From Pyrus communis (lineage: Eukaryota > Streptophyta > Magnoliopsida > Rosales > Rosaceae), in the NCBI RefSeq assembly GCF_963583255.1, contig NC_084806.1, forward strand, positions 21,680,317-21,744,316: a stretch of 64,000 bases of DNA, given 5' to 3'. This document shows positions 32,653-45,232 of this stretch, piece after piece; the first letter of the stretch is position 1; every line of letters starts with the position of its first letter. The notes under the pieces are model-generated. The model did not search any database and was not told where the DNA came from. It was given only the letters and a program-made list of their open reading frames with translations. Made by a program: the position numbers and the translations under genes.

Positions 32653-33330
32653 ATGGCAAACCCATCGAACCTTAGCTTAGAATTGAGTCTCAGCAGTGAT
32701 ACGGCCGCGCCGCGTCAAGGTAACGTATGGCGCCCTTCTTTCTTATCTTCTAACGGTCCTCTCACAGGTGAAGACTCCGTGATGCAGGATGCCACAACAG
32801 CTACAATAGTAGCTAGGAACCTCCTCACTCCAAAAGATAGTAGGCTGCTGTCAGGACGGTCCGATGAGTTGGCCGTTCAAGAGTCCCTCGCACTTAGTGT
32901 TCAGTGTGCGAGTTCTGTGTCCAACATGGGCCAACGCCTGCTTGCCCGCTCCCGTCAAGTGGAATCATTGATGGCAGAGGTGGAAAGTCTTAAGCAGGAG
33001 ATCAAACTGCTTAAGCATGAGAATAGAAGTTTGCACGTGCTTGCCAACAACTATTCGACGGGCATGAAGAGGAAGCTTGATGAACTGCAAGAGTCTGAAG
33101 GTCGGATTCAAAGTGACCGTCAAAGGTTTTCGTCTTTCCTCCAGAGGCACCTTTTTCCTGGATCATCCAGCGTTTGGCCAAGTATTGAGGCCTCGAATGC
33201 TCTATCTTCGATGCCTCTAGCTCCGATGCCTTCCGCTCCTATGTCTTCTGCCCCGATGCCTTCCGTCTCGATGCCTTCCGCTTCAAGAGTTTTGCCACGT
33301 AGTGGGTCTTTAAGTAAACAACCTTTGTGA
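32653..33330 (+). CDS. Antisense leucine-zipper protein of R4 (225 aa)
   Basis: Subfamily B version of the R3 protein at 22925-23596. The zipper core Leu/Val/Leu/Ile/Leu/Asn/Leu is unchanged although nearby surface residues differ (for example Gln-Gln to Lys-Leu, Tyr to His). The tail has APMP/SVSMP-type repeats and a different end (RVLPRSGSLSKQPL). The start MANPS has AAAAATGGC context and no in-frame upstream ATG is seen nearby. By hand count over residues 98-162 there are about 14 silent and 9 replacement codon differences from R3, suggesting constraint. Function unknown. Confidence 0.75.
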   Translation: MANPSNLSLELSLSSDTAAPRQGNVWRPSFLSSNGPLTGEDSVMQDATTATIVARNLLTPKDSRLLSGRSDELAVQESLALSVQCASSVSNMGQRLLARSRQVESLMAEVESLKQEIKLLKHENRSLHVLANNYSTGMKRKLDELQESEGRIQSDRQRFSSFLQRHLFPGSSSVWPSIEASNALSSMPLAPMPSAPMSSAPMPSVSMPSASRVLPRSGSLSKQPL

Positions 33331-33608
33331 AGCCTCGCCACTTTTATTATTATTATTATTATTTTTTTTTTTTTTTCAAAATGCATTGGGTTGCCTCCCA
33401 AGTAGCGCTTTCTTTTACGTCTTGCAGCCGGACGAAGAACCCAATCACTCCAGGATATGTTTACGAATCGGATGAGACCTCCGAGTCATAAACTAGTACC
33501 TAGAACAAGAAACAAAACAACATTAAGAATCTGGAATAAAAACAAACGAAAATAAAACAATCCAAGGGATTAGCAAATTTTCTAATCCCCGGCAACGGCG
33601 CCAAAATT
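33331..33608 (-). mobile_element. R4 leader with PBS, no gag
   Basis: An (ATT)n/T microsatellite (33344-33376) is followed by CATTGGGTTGCCTCCCAAGT, whose reverse complement is a phrase I associate with the region 3' of integrase in Athila/Tat elements. Then comes a leader and the PBS at 33585-33603 (ATCCCCGGCAACGGCGCCA). The interior between PBS and antisense gene is only about 250 bp. Confidence 0.65.
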
Positions 33609-36122
33609 TGATGCGAGATTTATACGCACACAAATTAAACCCTCTTTTCGTCAAATTGTAGTATATGTATAAGTAGGGATCGTTCTGGACCGGGGATTAG
33701 GAGGGATTGTTAATCACTTGGATTTGACTCAAAAAAACGTAAAAACACAAAATAAATGTATTTCTAACTAATCTAACACTTTAAAATAAATGGGGGATTG
33801 GTTTTGGACGAAATTAAACTAGAATAGAAACTTGGAAACAAAACAGATTGTACAAACGAAATTGATGGAATAGAATGAAGAAAAACTAGTTAGAGGGTTC
33901 CTTATCCACACATGAACATAAGCATATAATTTGACTCCCAGTTATGACTTCAACAAACGATGAATGACAATGCTCCAAGTTAATTAGGTCCGCTTAAATT
34001 AACCTTCAGATTTCCCTAGATTCATTGGATTGAATGGGATACGCATTACAACCAAATTATTCCTAATCAAAGTCTCTCACATGGAATACGCATGATAGAG
34101 ACATTCAACAAAGATCATTAAGTTCAACGGAAATCATAAACATTGACTAGGCATTCATAACTATGGAATACGCATGTTAATCCAGCCTAGGGTTTACTAA
34201 ACACAATCGTGACTAGCGATTTTTACTACTCATGAATATAAGTTCATAACGATTAGGTGAAATTCCCTTATATCCTAGCATCAAGTCTTAGGCATGCAAA
34301 TTAAGTGTCGACCCTCAACCCACATACATAAACAAGTTCTTAATCAAAACAGAAAAGTAACCCACATCTAAAGTTCATGAATTCATAACTGGAGTAAATC
34401 AAATCATAACCAACATATGTCCATGGCTTCAAATTCGCCTCTAACTAAAAAGAAATTAGTTTCACATGTTTAACATAATTGAATAACAAGTTAAATTAAA
34501 CATGAAAATAGAAACAAGAAAAGAAAGAACAAATGGATGGAAAGTTAGCTACGGGGTTCATCTCCACATATGTTATACTTGCATAATAAAACGATTTCCA
34601 ATTGCATTTCAACAAATCATTAATTCTCAACGCCCCGGGTCAATTAGGTCCGCTTAAATTAACCGTCAAGTTTTCCTTAAGTTAATGAATTGGATGGGTT
34701 AGCGCAACGCAATTCACAACATTCTCCAAAAGTCCTTTACGTGAAAAGCACAATAAAGATACAATCAAAGATCATTAAGCATCATGAAAACTTTAAGTGT
34801 TGACGAGGCATTCGTTACTATGGACTACGCATGAAACTTATGCCAAGAATTTATTTAACGCGATTGTTTATAAGCAACCTCCACTACTTGTGAATATAAG
34901 TTCGTAACTATTAGGTGAAACTCACTTATATTCTAGCGTCATATTGATGCATGAAAATTAAGCGCGCATTCTTAATAAACATTCATAAATAAGTTATCAA
35001 TCAAACGGTTAAACAAATTGAACCACAACTTATGAAACGCAATTAGAATTAATCAAATCAAAATGCAAGCATAAACATATATTTCGAATCACCCCCTAGC
35101 TAAAGGGGGTTTAGTTTATTATAACTTTGAAATCAAAGAAATACCTAAACATTCCAACAACTCAAACTTGAATTGTATGAACGTTTAGGCACTCTTCTCT
35201 TCCATTCCTCATACGTACAAACAAAGAGAATTGAATTTAAACATTGAAATCAAAGAAACACCTAAACATTCCAACAACTCAAACTTGAATTGTATGAACG
35301 TTTAGGCACTCTTCTCTTCCTCGTTGTTGTAGCACAAGGTCTAAGGATAGTTTGATGGTGTGAATGGTTTGGGGAGTGGTGTTTGGATTAATAGGGAAAT
35401 GGAAAAATGGTGTTTGGATTCTAAGGGAGACTCACGGCTAAGAGAGAAAGGGATGTGTTTGTGGTGTGTTGTGTATGAAAATGAGATGTCCATGAATGAA
35501 TGAATGCAAGGGTATTTATAGGAGTAGTGGAGGGAACATATGGCTATGTTATTTGTAGGTGAAGTAGGTGGATGTTGTAGGTGAAGTAGGTGGATGTTGT
35601 AGGTGAAGTACATGTGTTTAAATGGTTGAAATGTGTAGATGATTATGAGTGATAAGTGATAAGTGTATGATATGTTAAGTGATAAGTGAATGATTATGAT
35701 AAGTGATAAATGAATGTATGATATGATAAGTGGTGAATGATATGTGGTGAATGATAAGTGGTAAGTGATATGTGATAAGTGATATGTGGTGTGTGATAAG
35801 TGATTGAGTGGAATGTTGGAATGTTATGCACGGCTAAGGATAAAGGAAAGGTTTAAATGTCCTAAAACTAAAGGGAACAAGGTTCCAACACTTTGGTCTT
35901 TAATTAGGTCTTCAATTTTGTCCAACACTTTGGCTTCAAGCATAAGCTATCCGTCCTTAGCCCAAAAGTGCTCCAAAAGTCTCCAAAATGCATCTTTTTG
36001 CTCCTTTAGCCCTTTGGACCTACAAACACACGAAAATAGCTTAAAGTACTAAAATAACTAAAGAAAATTAACGTATATGCACGAGAACAAGCTATTTAAG
36101 TCGCATGAATATGCTCCTATCA
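33609..36122 (-). mobile_element. R4 right LTR, 2,514 bp, flanked by internal DNA on both sides
   Basis: It has a PBS on its left and a PPT (36123-36137) on its right, so it serves two interiors. It is nearly the same as 27083-29618 except for a rearranged minisatellite and scattered changes. TATA box at 35513-35520. Confidence 0.85.
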
Positions 36123-36700
36123 AATACCCCCACACTTATCTTTTGCTAGTCCTCGAGCAAAACAAAACAAAAGAACACGAAACTAGACAAAACGAACAAA
36201 ACACAACCTACACCTTCCAACAATCGTCTCACGGATTTCCAATGCACAAGACAAGTTAAAAATCATTATTCCCATAGATTTTAGTCATCTTCACACTTGA
36301 ATACATTCTTAATCATAGTCACCACATACTATTTCACAATTAAGCATTTAAAACCATGTTTTGAATGTAGTAACATGCCTTAGAGAATTTGCTCAAATCC
36401 TTACAAGATATGCTCTCGTTTTTCACACAGATTTTCTGACTACACACCCTAAACTAGTTATATGTGAGAAGATTGATGTAATCATAAAAACAAACACTCA
36501 CATATATGTATTTCAAAGGAAGCAATTTCTGGAGTTAATAAGCATGTTTAGATATGATCTCATGAATGGAATGCTACTATTTAGACGCGAGAACCAGTGA
36601 TACCATAAGCTCATACCAAGTTCAAACTCCACAAATTGAAATACACAACACTTAAGATAGAAGTCAAGGGTTGTAACGGGGCTTGGGGTATGTGGATAAC
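36123..36700 (-). mobile_element. Orphan internal fragment after R4
   Basis: PPT and about 560 bp of 3' internal sequence of R4 type. It is cut at ATAAC (36696-36700) by R5. The sequence that should follow (AAAGAAGGG) is not found after R5. Confidence 0.7.
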
Positions 36701-38583
36701 TGATGCGTGATTTTTACGCACACAAATTAAACCCTCTTTTTATCAATTGTAGTATAGGTGCAAGTAGAGATCGTTCTGGACCGGAGATTAGGAGGGATTG
36801 TTAATCACTTGGATTTGACTCAAAAACGTAAAAACGTAATAATAAACACTAAACTAGACTCAAAGAATGTAAAACTAAACTTTAAAACACTAAGACAAAC
36901 CAAAGACTCAAAATGCTTTTAAAAACACAAACTAAAATGATTTCTAACTAAATTGACATTAAAGTAAAGGGGGATTTAAGTTTATACGAAATTAAATTAA
37001 ATGAACAAATTAAAACAGAATGTAAATATGAAATTGATGAAATAGAATGGATGAATGCTAGCTAAGGGGGTCATCTCCACATATGTTACACTTGCATAAT
37101 AAAAAGATTTCCAATTACATTTCAATAAATTATGAAACTCATCACCCCGGGTTAATTAGGTCCGCTTAAATTAACCGTCAAGTTTTCCTTAAGTTAATGA
37201 ATTGGATGGGTTAGCGCAACGCAATTCACAACATTCTCCAAAAGTCCTTTACGTGAACAGCACAATAAAGATACAATCAAAGATCATTAAGCATTATGAA
37301 AACTATAAGTGTTGACGAGGCATTTGTTACTATGATGAGCATGAAACTCGTGCCAAGAATTCATTTAACGCGATTGTTTATAAGCAACCTCCACTACTTG
37401 TGAATATAAGTTCATAACGATTAGGTGAAAATCACTTATATTCTAGCGTCATATTCATGCATGAAAATTAAGCGCGCATTCTTAATAAACATACATAAAT
37501 AAGTTATCAATCAAACAGTTAAACAAATTGAATCAACAACTTATGAAATGCAATTAGAAGTAATCAAATCAAAATGCAAGCATAAACATATATTTCGAAT
37601 CACCCCCTAGCTAAGGGGGGTTTAGTTCCTCATACAAAACAAAGAGAATTAAAATTAAACATTGAAATCAAAGAAACACCTAAACATTCCAACAACTCAA
37701 ACTTGAATTGTATGAACGTTTAGGCCCTCTTCTCTTCCTCTTTATTGTAGCATAAGGTCTAAGGATAGTTGGTTTGGGGGAATGGAAGTGTGGAATGGAG
37801 TGAGGAGTGATGGAAATGGAAAGATGGTTTTTGGATTCTAAGGGAGACTCACGGCTAAGAGAGAAAGGGATGTGTTTGTGGTGTGTTGTGTATGAAATGA
37901 GATGTCCATGAATGAATGAATGCAAGGGTATTTATAGGAGTAGTGGAGGGAACATATGGCTATGTCATTTGTAGGTGAAGTAGGTGGATGTTGTAGGTGA
38001 AGTAGGTGGATGTTGTAGGTGAAGTGGATGTTGTAGGTGAAGTAGGTGGATGTTGTAGGTGAAGTAGGTGGATGTTGTAGGTGAAGTGGATGTTGTAGGT
38101 GAAGTAGGTGGATGTTGTAGGTGAAGTTGGTGGATGATATGTTAAGTGATAAGTGATAAGTGATATGATATGTGGTTATGATATGATAAGTGGTTAAGTG
38201 GTGATGATAAGTGATAAGTGCATGTGGGTTAACTAATGAAGGAAATGCATGTGCAATGACAATGTGTTAGAATGGATGTGTGTTATGCATGGCATGATTG
38301 GGATTAGGAAAGGTTTAAATGTCCTAAAACTAAAGAGAACAAGGTTCCAACACTTTGGCTCCAATTAGGTCTTCAATTTCGTCCAACACTTTGGCTTCAA
38401 GCATAAGCTATCCATCCTTAGCCCAAAAGTGCTCCAAAAGTCTCCAAAATGCATCTTTTTGCTCCTTTAGCCATTTGGACCTACAAACACACGAAAATAG
38501 CTTAAAGTACTAAAATAACTAAAGAAACATAACGTAAATGTACGAGAACAAGCTATTTAAGTCGCATGAATATGCTCCTATCA
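36701..38583 (-). mobile_element. R5 left (3') LTR, 1,883 bp
   Basis: It starts TGATGCGTGATTT and ends GCTCCTATCA. It is almost identical to 43412-45232, differing chiefly by one 62-bp block of U3 minisatellite. The arrays span about 37972-38225. Confidence 0.88.
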
Positions 38584-41150
38584 AATACCCCCACACTTAT
38601 CTTTTGCTAGTCCTCGAGCAAAACAAAACAAAAGAACACGAAACTAGACAAAACGAACAAAACACAACCTACACCTTCCAACAATCGTCTCACGGATTTC
38701 CAATGCACAAGACAAGTTAAAAATCATTATTCCCACAGATTTTAGCCATCTTGACACTTAAGTACATTCTTAATCATAGTCACCACATACTATTTCACAA
38801 TTAAGCATTTAAAACCATGTTTTGAATGTAGTAACATGCCTTAGAGAATTTGCTCAAATCCTTACAAGATATGCTCTCGTTTTTCACACAGATTTTCTGA
38901 CTACACACCCTAAACTAGTTATATGTGAGAAGATTGATGTAATCATAAAAACGAACACTCACATATATGTATTTCAAAGGAAGCAATTTCTGGAGTTAAT
39001 AAGCATGTTAAGATATGATCTCATGAATGGAATGCTACTACTTAGACGCGAGAACCAGTGATACCATATGCTCATACCAAGTTCAAACTCCACAAATTGA
39101 AATACACAACACTCAAGATAGAAGTCAAGGGTTGTAACGGGGCTTGGGGTATGTGGATAACAAAGAAGGGATATGGAAAACAAAGGTTTTTAAAGAAATA
39201 GTGAGCAAAGCATTTGAATCAACTTAGAATTCACTTTTGAATGAAAACTCAACTTTTGAACAAAAAGGGAGAATTTAGACAATTTACGCCCAGAATTGGT
39301 GTTTTGGAACCTTTCTTCAATCACTTATTCTTTCATTTTATTTTTTTTTTTCAAGCTCTTTTTTTTTTCTTTCTTTCTTTCTTTTCTCTTTTTTTTTCTT
39401 TTCTTTTGAATCTCAAAACATCAACACTTAAACATTCTCTCCCCCACACTTATTTTCTTTCATAATGTAACTCAAAAGGAATTCAATTAAGTCATGCTCA
39501 CTATCTTTTAAGAACAAGGGTGGGGATTGTCCTAAACTAGGCTAGGTGAGGAAAATGTGGGTAAACAAAGAATAAAGGCTAAACAAGGCTCAACGGGGTT
39601 AAAACTTGTAACATATACGAAGTATGGGAAGTAAGGCTATTTGGCTATGGTGGTGGTCACTACACAACTTCTTCTTGAATATGTGTTATGCAAATCAATA
39701 ACATGCTTTGAATGAAATGGGCATGAGTTCTAGCATTTGGAACTATATGATAAAACGCCTTCTAAGTAGTAACCAAGCAAAGAATAATGAGATCATGCAA
39801 CGACTTTAGAAAACAAGAAATCACAGATTATACTCTCCAAAGAATGTTATAGGCTCAAGTCTCTCAGGGTTGTAGCGTTTGTTTGAGTTCCTTCCTTCAA
39901 GCATGTTACAAAAAGGAATTTTTTTTTTCTTTTATGATTGCATGTGAAGTTATACATTATAACCATAACCAAGCATATACCAAGAGTAAATCAAACTTTT
40001 CTCTATGTTTATAACTCTTTCTAACCGTCATGCAATTATAAACCAAATCCTTATCATTGTGTTGGAAGGTACCCTAAGACACAAACACACACACAAAAAC
40101 AACTTTAAAACAACTCTTTTTGGGTTTTTCAAAACAATTTTTCAAATTTTTATGGGATTTTCGAATTATAAAACAAAACACACTAAAACACTCTAAAACA
40201 ACTTAAAAACACCTTAAAATAGCAAGGAACAACATTAGAAGTTATGGTGGATAAAACCCTACGAATTTGCATCAAAACACTTTAGTTACCCCCCCACACT
40301 TAAATCAAACATTGTCCTCAATGTTTTAAGCATAGATTCACACAAAACATAAGTAAACACACAAAAAGCAACTAAACATATTAAACATGGCATAATGTAA
40401 TTAACAAAGAGAAGAGTTTAGGGACGCAAATCTGGTTATGGAGTGTAAATTCCCTCTTCTCCTTGGTGATTGCATTGAGGCTTTGATCTTTGTGATTCCA
40501 CAGGCTTACTCTTGAACTGGTTTCTGCCCATCGTTGATTTTCCTTTGTGCTACTTCTTGAACTGGGCAGCAGGATGGTTCTTTTGGTTTCCCCCGAAGGC
40601 TTGAGCTTCCTCCTGTTATCTGTTTCTTTGTTCAATCTTTGCAGGAGTGGTCCCTTCTCTGGAAGTGTAACAACCGTTGAAGATGACTACTCGAGAGCAA
40701 CGCTAGGTAAGCAATCAGGAATAGATTCCAGGCAGTTGGCTCCAGATCGGAAGACTGACTCCAAGTGCCGGCTGATTGCTTCTTTTACTTTGCCATGCAA
40801 GTAAGAACAAGGACAAAGAAAAAGACAGGGAAAGAGCATGATATGAGATACTTTTGCTTTTGACCTTGATGATATGAGATACCTTTGCTTTGAAGAAGCG
40901 GTGAATGAATCAGCACATGCTTCAATCCGCCGTTTCCTCCTGGGTCATAAGTACTCCAGGCATCTGGTATCATCTTTGGGGAAGAAGAAAGAATTGAGTA
41001 TTTTGAAAGGCTTTGCTGGGAGTGCGCCCTCAGAGGTGAGGGAGAGTTGGGCATTTTCTTCAGGTTTGCCCTGCCATAAAAGACGAAGGTCGACATATAT
41101 AGAGATAATATCAAGTGGTGGTACTTTTTACCCTTGTCGACAAACGTTTT
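38584..41150 (-). mobile_element. R5 PPT and internal non-coding block
   Basis: PPT at 38584-38598. A T/CT-rich stretch lies at 39337-39410. The internal C tract (about 40288-40294) is only seven long. The frames here are shared with R3/R4 and are not convincing as genes. Confidence 0.55.
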
Positions 41151-41648
41151 AATCCCGCAAATCCGGCTCTTTGAAATAGTGGCGCCTCTTCGATCTTTGA
41201 ATACGCCTCTTCGATTTCTGAGCAGGCGCCCCTTCGATTTCTGAACGACGCCCCTTCGCTTTCTGAACGACACGTGGTAGTGCAGATGCGGCTCCTTTTG
41301 ACAAAGCTGCACGCGTCTTCTGAAAAGCAGAGAAAGCGTCGCCGAACTTTGCGCTTGTCGGCTAAAGATGTGTAGATGCGATGATGGCCTCCACGTGTTT
41401 TCAGCTTTGTCAGAAATCTTTTGACAAAGTTGAACGCGTTTTCTGAAAAGCCGAGGGAGCGTCGCCTAAATTACGCCGGAAAATCCGGCTCTTTGAATCG
41501 GTGGACGCGTCGTCTTGGCTTTTTATAGAGCTATCAATCACCCCAACACACACACTCTGAAGATTTCCCATTCCTGAAACTCGACTCCGGCCCTTTGTGA
41601 AATTTTAACTCCATCCACCCCTTCTCTTTGAACACTTTTGAAAAAAAA
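41151..41648 (+). promoter_or_regulatory. Upstream region of antisense gene (R5)
   Basis: G-boxes at 41271-41276 and 41392-41397; TATA-like TTTTTATAGAG near 41519-41530; repeated TTTTGACAAAG units, as in R3. Confidence 0.42.
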
Positions 41649-42305
41649 ATGGCAAACTCATCGAACCTTAGCTTAGATTTGAGTCTCAGCAGCGATCCGG
41701 TTGCGCCCCGTCAAGGTAATGTATGGCGCCCTTCTTTTTTATCTTCTAACGGTCCTCTTTCAGGTGAAGACTCTGTGATGCAGGACGCCACAACAGCTAC
41801 AATAGTAGCTAAAAACCTCCTCACTCCAAAAGATAGTAGGCTGCTGTCAGGACGGTCCGATGAGTTGGCCGTTCAAGAGTCCCTCGCACTTAGTGTTCAG
41901 TGTGCGAGTTCTGTGTCCAACATGGGCCAACGCCTGCTTGCTCGGTCCCGCCAAGTGGAATCGTTGATGGCCGAGGTGGAAAGACTTAAGCAAGAGATCC
42001 AGCAGCTTAAGTACGAGAATAGAAGTTTGCATGTGCTTGCAAATAACTATTCGTCGGGGATGAAGAGGAAGCTTGATGAGCTGCAAGAATCTGAGGGTCG
42101 AATTCACAGTGACCGTCAAAGGCTTGCGTCTTATCTCCAGAGGCACCTTTTTCCTGGGTCATCCAGCGCTTGGCCAAGTATTGAGGCCTGGAATGCTCTA
42201 GCTCCGATGCCTCCCGCTTCGATGGCTTCCGCTCCGATGCCTCCCGCTTCTATGCCTCCCGCTTCTGCGCCTCGTAGTGGGGCTTCACGCAAACAACCTT
42301 TGTGA
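41649..42305 (+). CDS. Antisense leucine-zipper protein of R5 (218 aa)
   Basis: Nearly identical to the R3 protein. It is five residues shorter because a Met-Pro-Ala/Ser repeat unit is missing in the tail, showing that this segment tolerates length change. Zipper, PKDSRLLSGRSDEL segment and KRKLDEL are intact. An upstream in-frame ATG at 41628 exists only in subfamily A. Function unknown; see the R3 copy. Confidence 0.75.
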   Translation: MANSSNLSLDLSLSSDPVAPRQGNVWRPSFLSSNGPLSGEDSVMQDATTATIVAKNLLTPKDSRLLSGRSDELAVQESLALSVQCASSVSNMGQRLLARSRQVESLMAEVERLKQEIQQLKYENRSLHVLANNYSSGMKRKLDELQESEGRIHSDRQRLASYLQRHLFPGSSSAWPSIEAWNALAPMPPASMASAPMPPASMPPASAPRSGASRKQPL

Positions 42306-42342
42306 AGCTCCACCTTTCTCCATGTTTAGTATCTTTCTTTCT

Positions 42343-42377
<35 letters not shown>

Positions 42378-42397
42378 TTTTATTAACATAAATAAAA

Positions 42398-43411
42398 TCA
42401 AACGGCATGGAATTGGTCCTTGAATGGAAGGTGATACTTGAAGTGAACCGGCAATGGTTTGAATTCTAGTGTAGGTGCCTGATTCATAAAAAACAGCAAG
42501 TTAGTATAAAATGTAAAGGAATTTGAAAAAAACTTACTTGTTTTGTCCGACAACAACTCAATGACAAACACCACTCCTTTGAAAGTTTCAGGGATATTGG
42601 ACTTGGCCAGATTGCAAGTGATAGTTATGACTTGTCCAATGTCATCAAATTTAACTTCTTTGGATTTTGTGGTTTCAAGAACGTCCTCTTTGATGAATTC
42701 ATGACATTCCCTACTTGTCACCTTTGAAAGGGCTTCCAAGATGTCTTTTTCACCTTCTTCTTCCTTGGAAGTCATGAATCTGCAAGGAATAGGGATACTT
42801 GTTGGAACGGGGTTAAAAATAATGAAATTTGGAACAACCATACCTGTATTAGATGGCATAGGAGCAATAGGTGCCTCCGGTAAAGGTGTTTCCACCCTTT
42901 CCGTGGGTTGGGTGTATTCCTCTTCCTTGTGATTTGATTTTGATGGTTGAGGGTCCGTTCCAACCTCCTTGTCACTTCTCAACATGATAACATTGGTGTT
43001 TTCAAATTCTCCCTTCTGATTTGCAATGGTTGAACTAGGGAGTTCGCCTTGGTCTCGAAACTGTCCTACGAACTCCGCGATCTGCCCAATTTGCTTATCC
43101 AAGTGGTCCAACCTTTGTGGTGGCTGCATAGGCGTTGAATAGAACTCCTCATATGGCTGCCAATATCCTTCTTGTTGAGCCTCATTGTCTTGATTTTGTG
43201 AGCCCTGCACCAAACAAATTAATTCATTAAGCTTTTGATTATAATCTATTGACGAACTTGAGTTTGGTTGGGCATATTGAATATGAGTTTGTGGTGGCTG
43301 CCAATATCCTCCTTGTTGAGCATTTTGAGGTTCCCACCACATAGAGTTTGAATGATCACTCCAATCCGAATTGTAAGTATTGGAAAACACGTTATTCCTT
43401 GATTGAAGATT
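42398..43411 (-). pseudogene. gag remnant of R5, N-terminally truncated
   Basis: The frame corresponds to residues 25 onward of the R3 remnant and keeps the block LDHLDKQIGQIAEFVGQF that R3 lacks. The start ATG and leader are gone. The LTR terminus runs in frame into the gag codons, giving an open frame to 43432 without an ATG. The candidate intron with the same borders is at 42479-42537. Confidence 0.65.
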
Positions 43412-45232
43412 TGATGCGTGATTTTTACGCACACAAATTAAACCCTCTTTTTATCAATTGTAGTATAGGTGCAAGTAGGGATCGTTCTGGACCGGGGATT
43501 AGGAGGGATTGTTAATCACTTGGATTTGACTCAAAAACGTAAAAACGTAATAATAAACACTAAACTAGACTCAAAGAATGTAAAACTAAACTTTAAAACA
43601 CTAAGACAAACCAAAGACTCAAAATGCTTTTAAAAACACAAACTAAAATGATTTCTAACTAAATTGACATTAAAGTAAAGGGGGATTTAAGTTTATACGA
43701 AATTAAATTAAATGAACAAATTAAAACAGAATGTAAATATGAAATTGATGAAATAGAATGGATGAATGCTAGCTAAGGGGGTCATCTCCACATATGTTAC
43801 ACTTGCATAATAAAAAGATTTCCAATTACATTTCAATAAATTATGAAACTCATCACCCCGGGTTAATTAGGTCCGCTTAAATTAACCGTCAAGTTTTCCT
43901 TAAGTTAATGAATTGGATGGGTTAGCGCAACGCAATTCACAACATTCTCCAAAAGTCCTTTACGTGAACAGCACAATAAAGATACAATCAAAGATCATTA
44001 AGCATTATGAAAACTATAAGTGTTGACGAGGCATTTGTTACTATGATGAGCATGAAACTCGTGCCAAGAATTCATTTAACGCGATTGTTTATAAGCAACC
44101 TCCACTACTTGTGAATATAAGTTCATAACGATTAGGTGAAAATCACTTATATTCTAGCGTCATATTCATGCATGAAAATTAAGCGCGCATTCTTAATAAA
44201 CATACATAAATAAGTTATCAATCAAACGGTTAAACAAATTGAATCAACAACTTATGAAATGCAATTAGAAGTAATCAAATCAAAATGCAAGCATAAACAT
44301 ATATTTCGAATCACCCCCTAGCTAAGGGGGGTTTAGTTCCTCATACAAAACAAGGAGAATTAAAATTAAACATTGAAATCAAAGAAACACCTAAACATTC
44401 CAACAACTCAAACTTGAATTGTATGAACGTTTAGGCCCTCTTCTCTTCCTCTTTATTGTAGCATAAGGTCTAAGGATAGTTGGTTTGGGGGAATGGAAGT
44501 GTGGAATGGAGTGAGGAGTGATGGAAATGGAAAGATGGTTTTTGGATTCTAAGGGAGACTCACGGCTAAGAGAGAAAGGGATGTGTTTGTGGTGTGTTGT
44601 GTATGAAATGAGATGTCCATGAATGAATGAATGCAAGGGTATTTATAGGAGTAGTGGAGGGAACATATGGCTATGTCATTTGTAGGTGAAGTAGGTGGAT
44701 GTTGTAGGTGAAGTAGGTGGATGTTGTAGGTGAAGTGGATGTTGTAGGTGAAGTAGGTGGATGTTGTAGGTGAAGTTGGTGGATGATATGTTAAGTGATA
44801 AGTGATAAGTGATATGATATGTGGTTATGATATGATAAGTGGTTAAGTGGTGATGATAAGTGATAAGTGCATGTGGGTTAACTAATGAAGGAAATGCATG
44901 TGCAATGACAATGTGTTAGAATGGATGTGTGTTATGCATGGCATGATTGGGATTAGGAAAGGTTTAAATGTCCTAAAACTAAAGAGAACAAGGTTCCAAC
45001 ACTTTGGCTCCAATTAGGTCTTCAATTTCGTCCAACACTTTGGCTTCAAGCATAAGCTATCCGTCCTTAGCCCAAAAGTGCTCCAAAAGTCTCCAAAATG
45101 CATCTTTTTGCTCCTTTAGCCATTTGGACCTACAAACACACGAAAATAGCTTAAAGTACTAAAATAACTAAAGAAACATAACGTAAATGTACGAGAACAA
45201 GCTATTTAAGTCGCATGAATATGCTCCTATCA
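43412..45232 (-). mobile_element. R5 right LTR, 1,821 bp, flanked by internal DNA on both sides
   Basis: Left neighbour is gag remnant without PBS; right neighbour is a PPT (45233-45247) and a second interior. It differs from 36701-38583 mainly in minisatellite length. Confidence 0.85.

Larger units (their letters stand above)
27083..36122 (-). mobile_element. R4: non-autonomous element, subfamily B
   Basis: LTRs at 27083-29618 and 33609-36122 enclose a 3,990-bp interior with PPT (29619-29633), non-coding block, antisense gene and PBS (33585-33603). There is no gag remnant. The expected right-hand GGGAC duplication is missing because its right LTR is followed by another internal region (36123-36700). 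Confidence 0.85.
36701..45232 (-). mobile_element. R5: element with PBS deleted, subfamily A
   Basis: LTRs at 36701-38583 and 43412-45232 enclose a 4,828-bp interior with PPT, non-coding block, open antisense gene and gag remnant. The PBS and leader are missing: the LTR end is joined directly to the gag remnant at 43411/43412. A copy without a PBS cannot prime normal reverse transcription, so this deletion probably happened after insertion. Confidence 0.8.
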
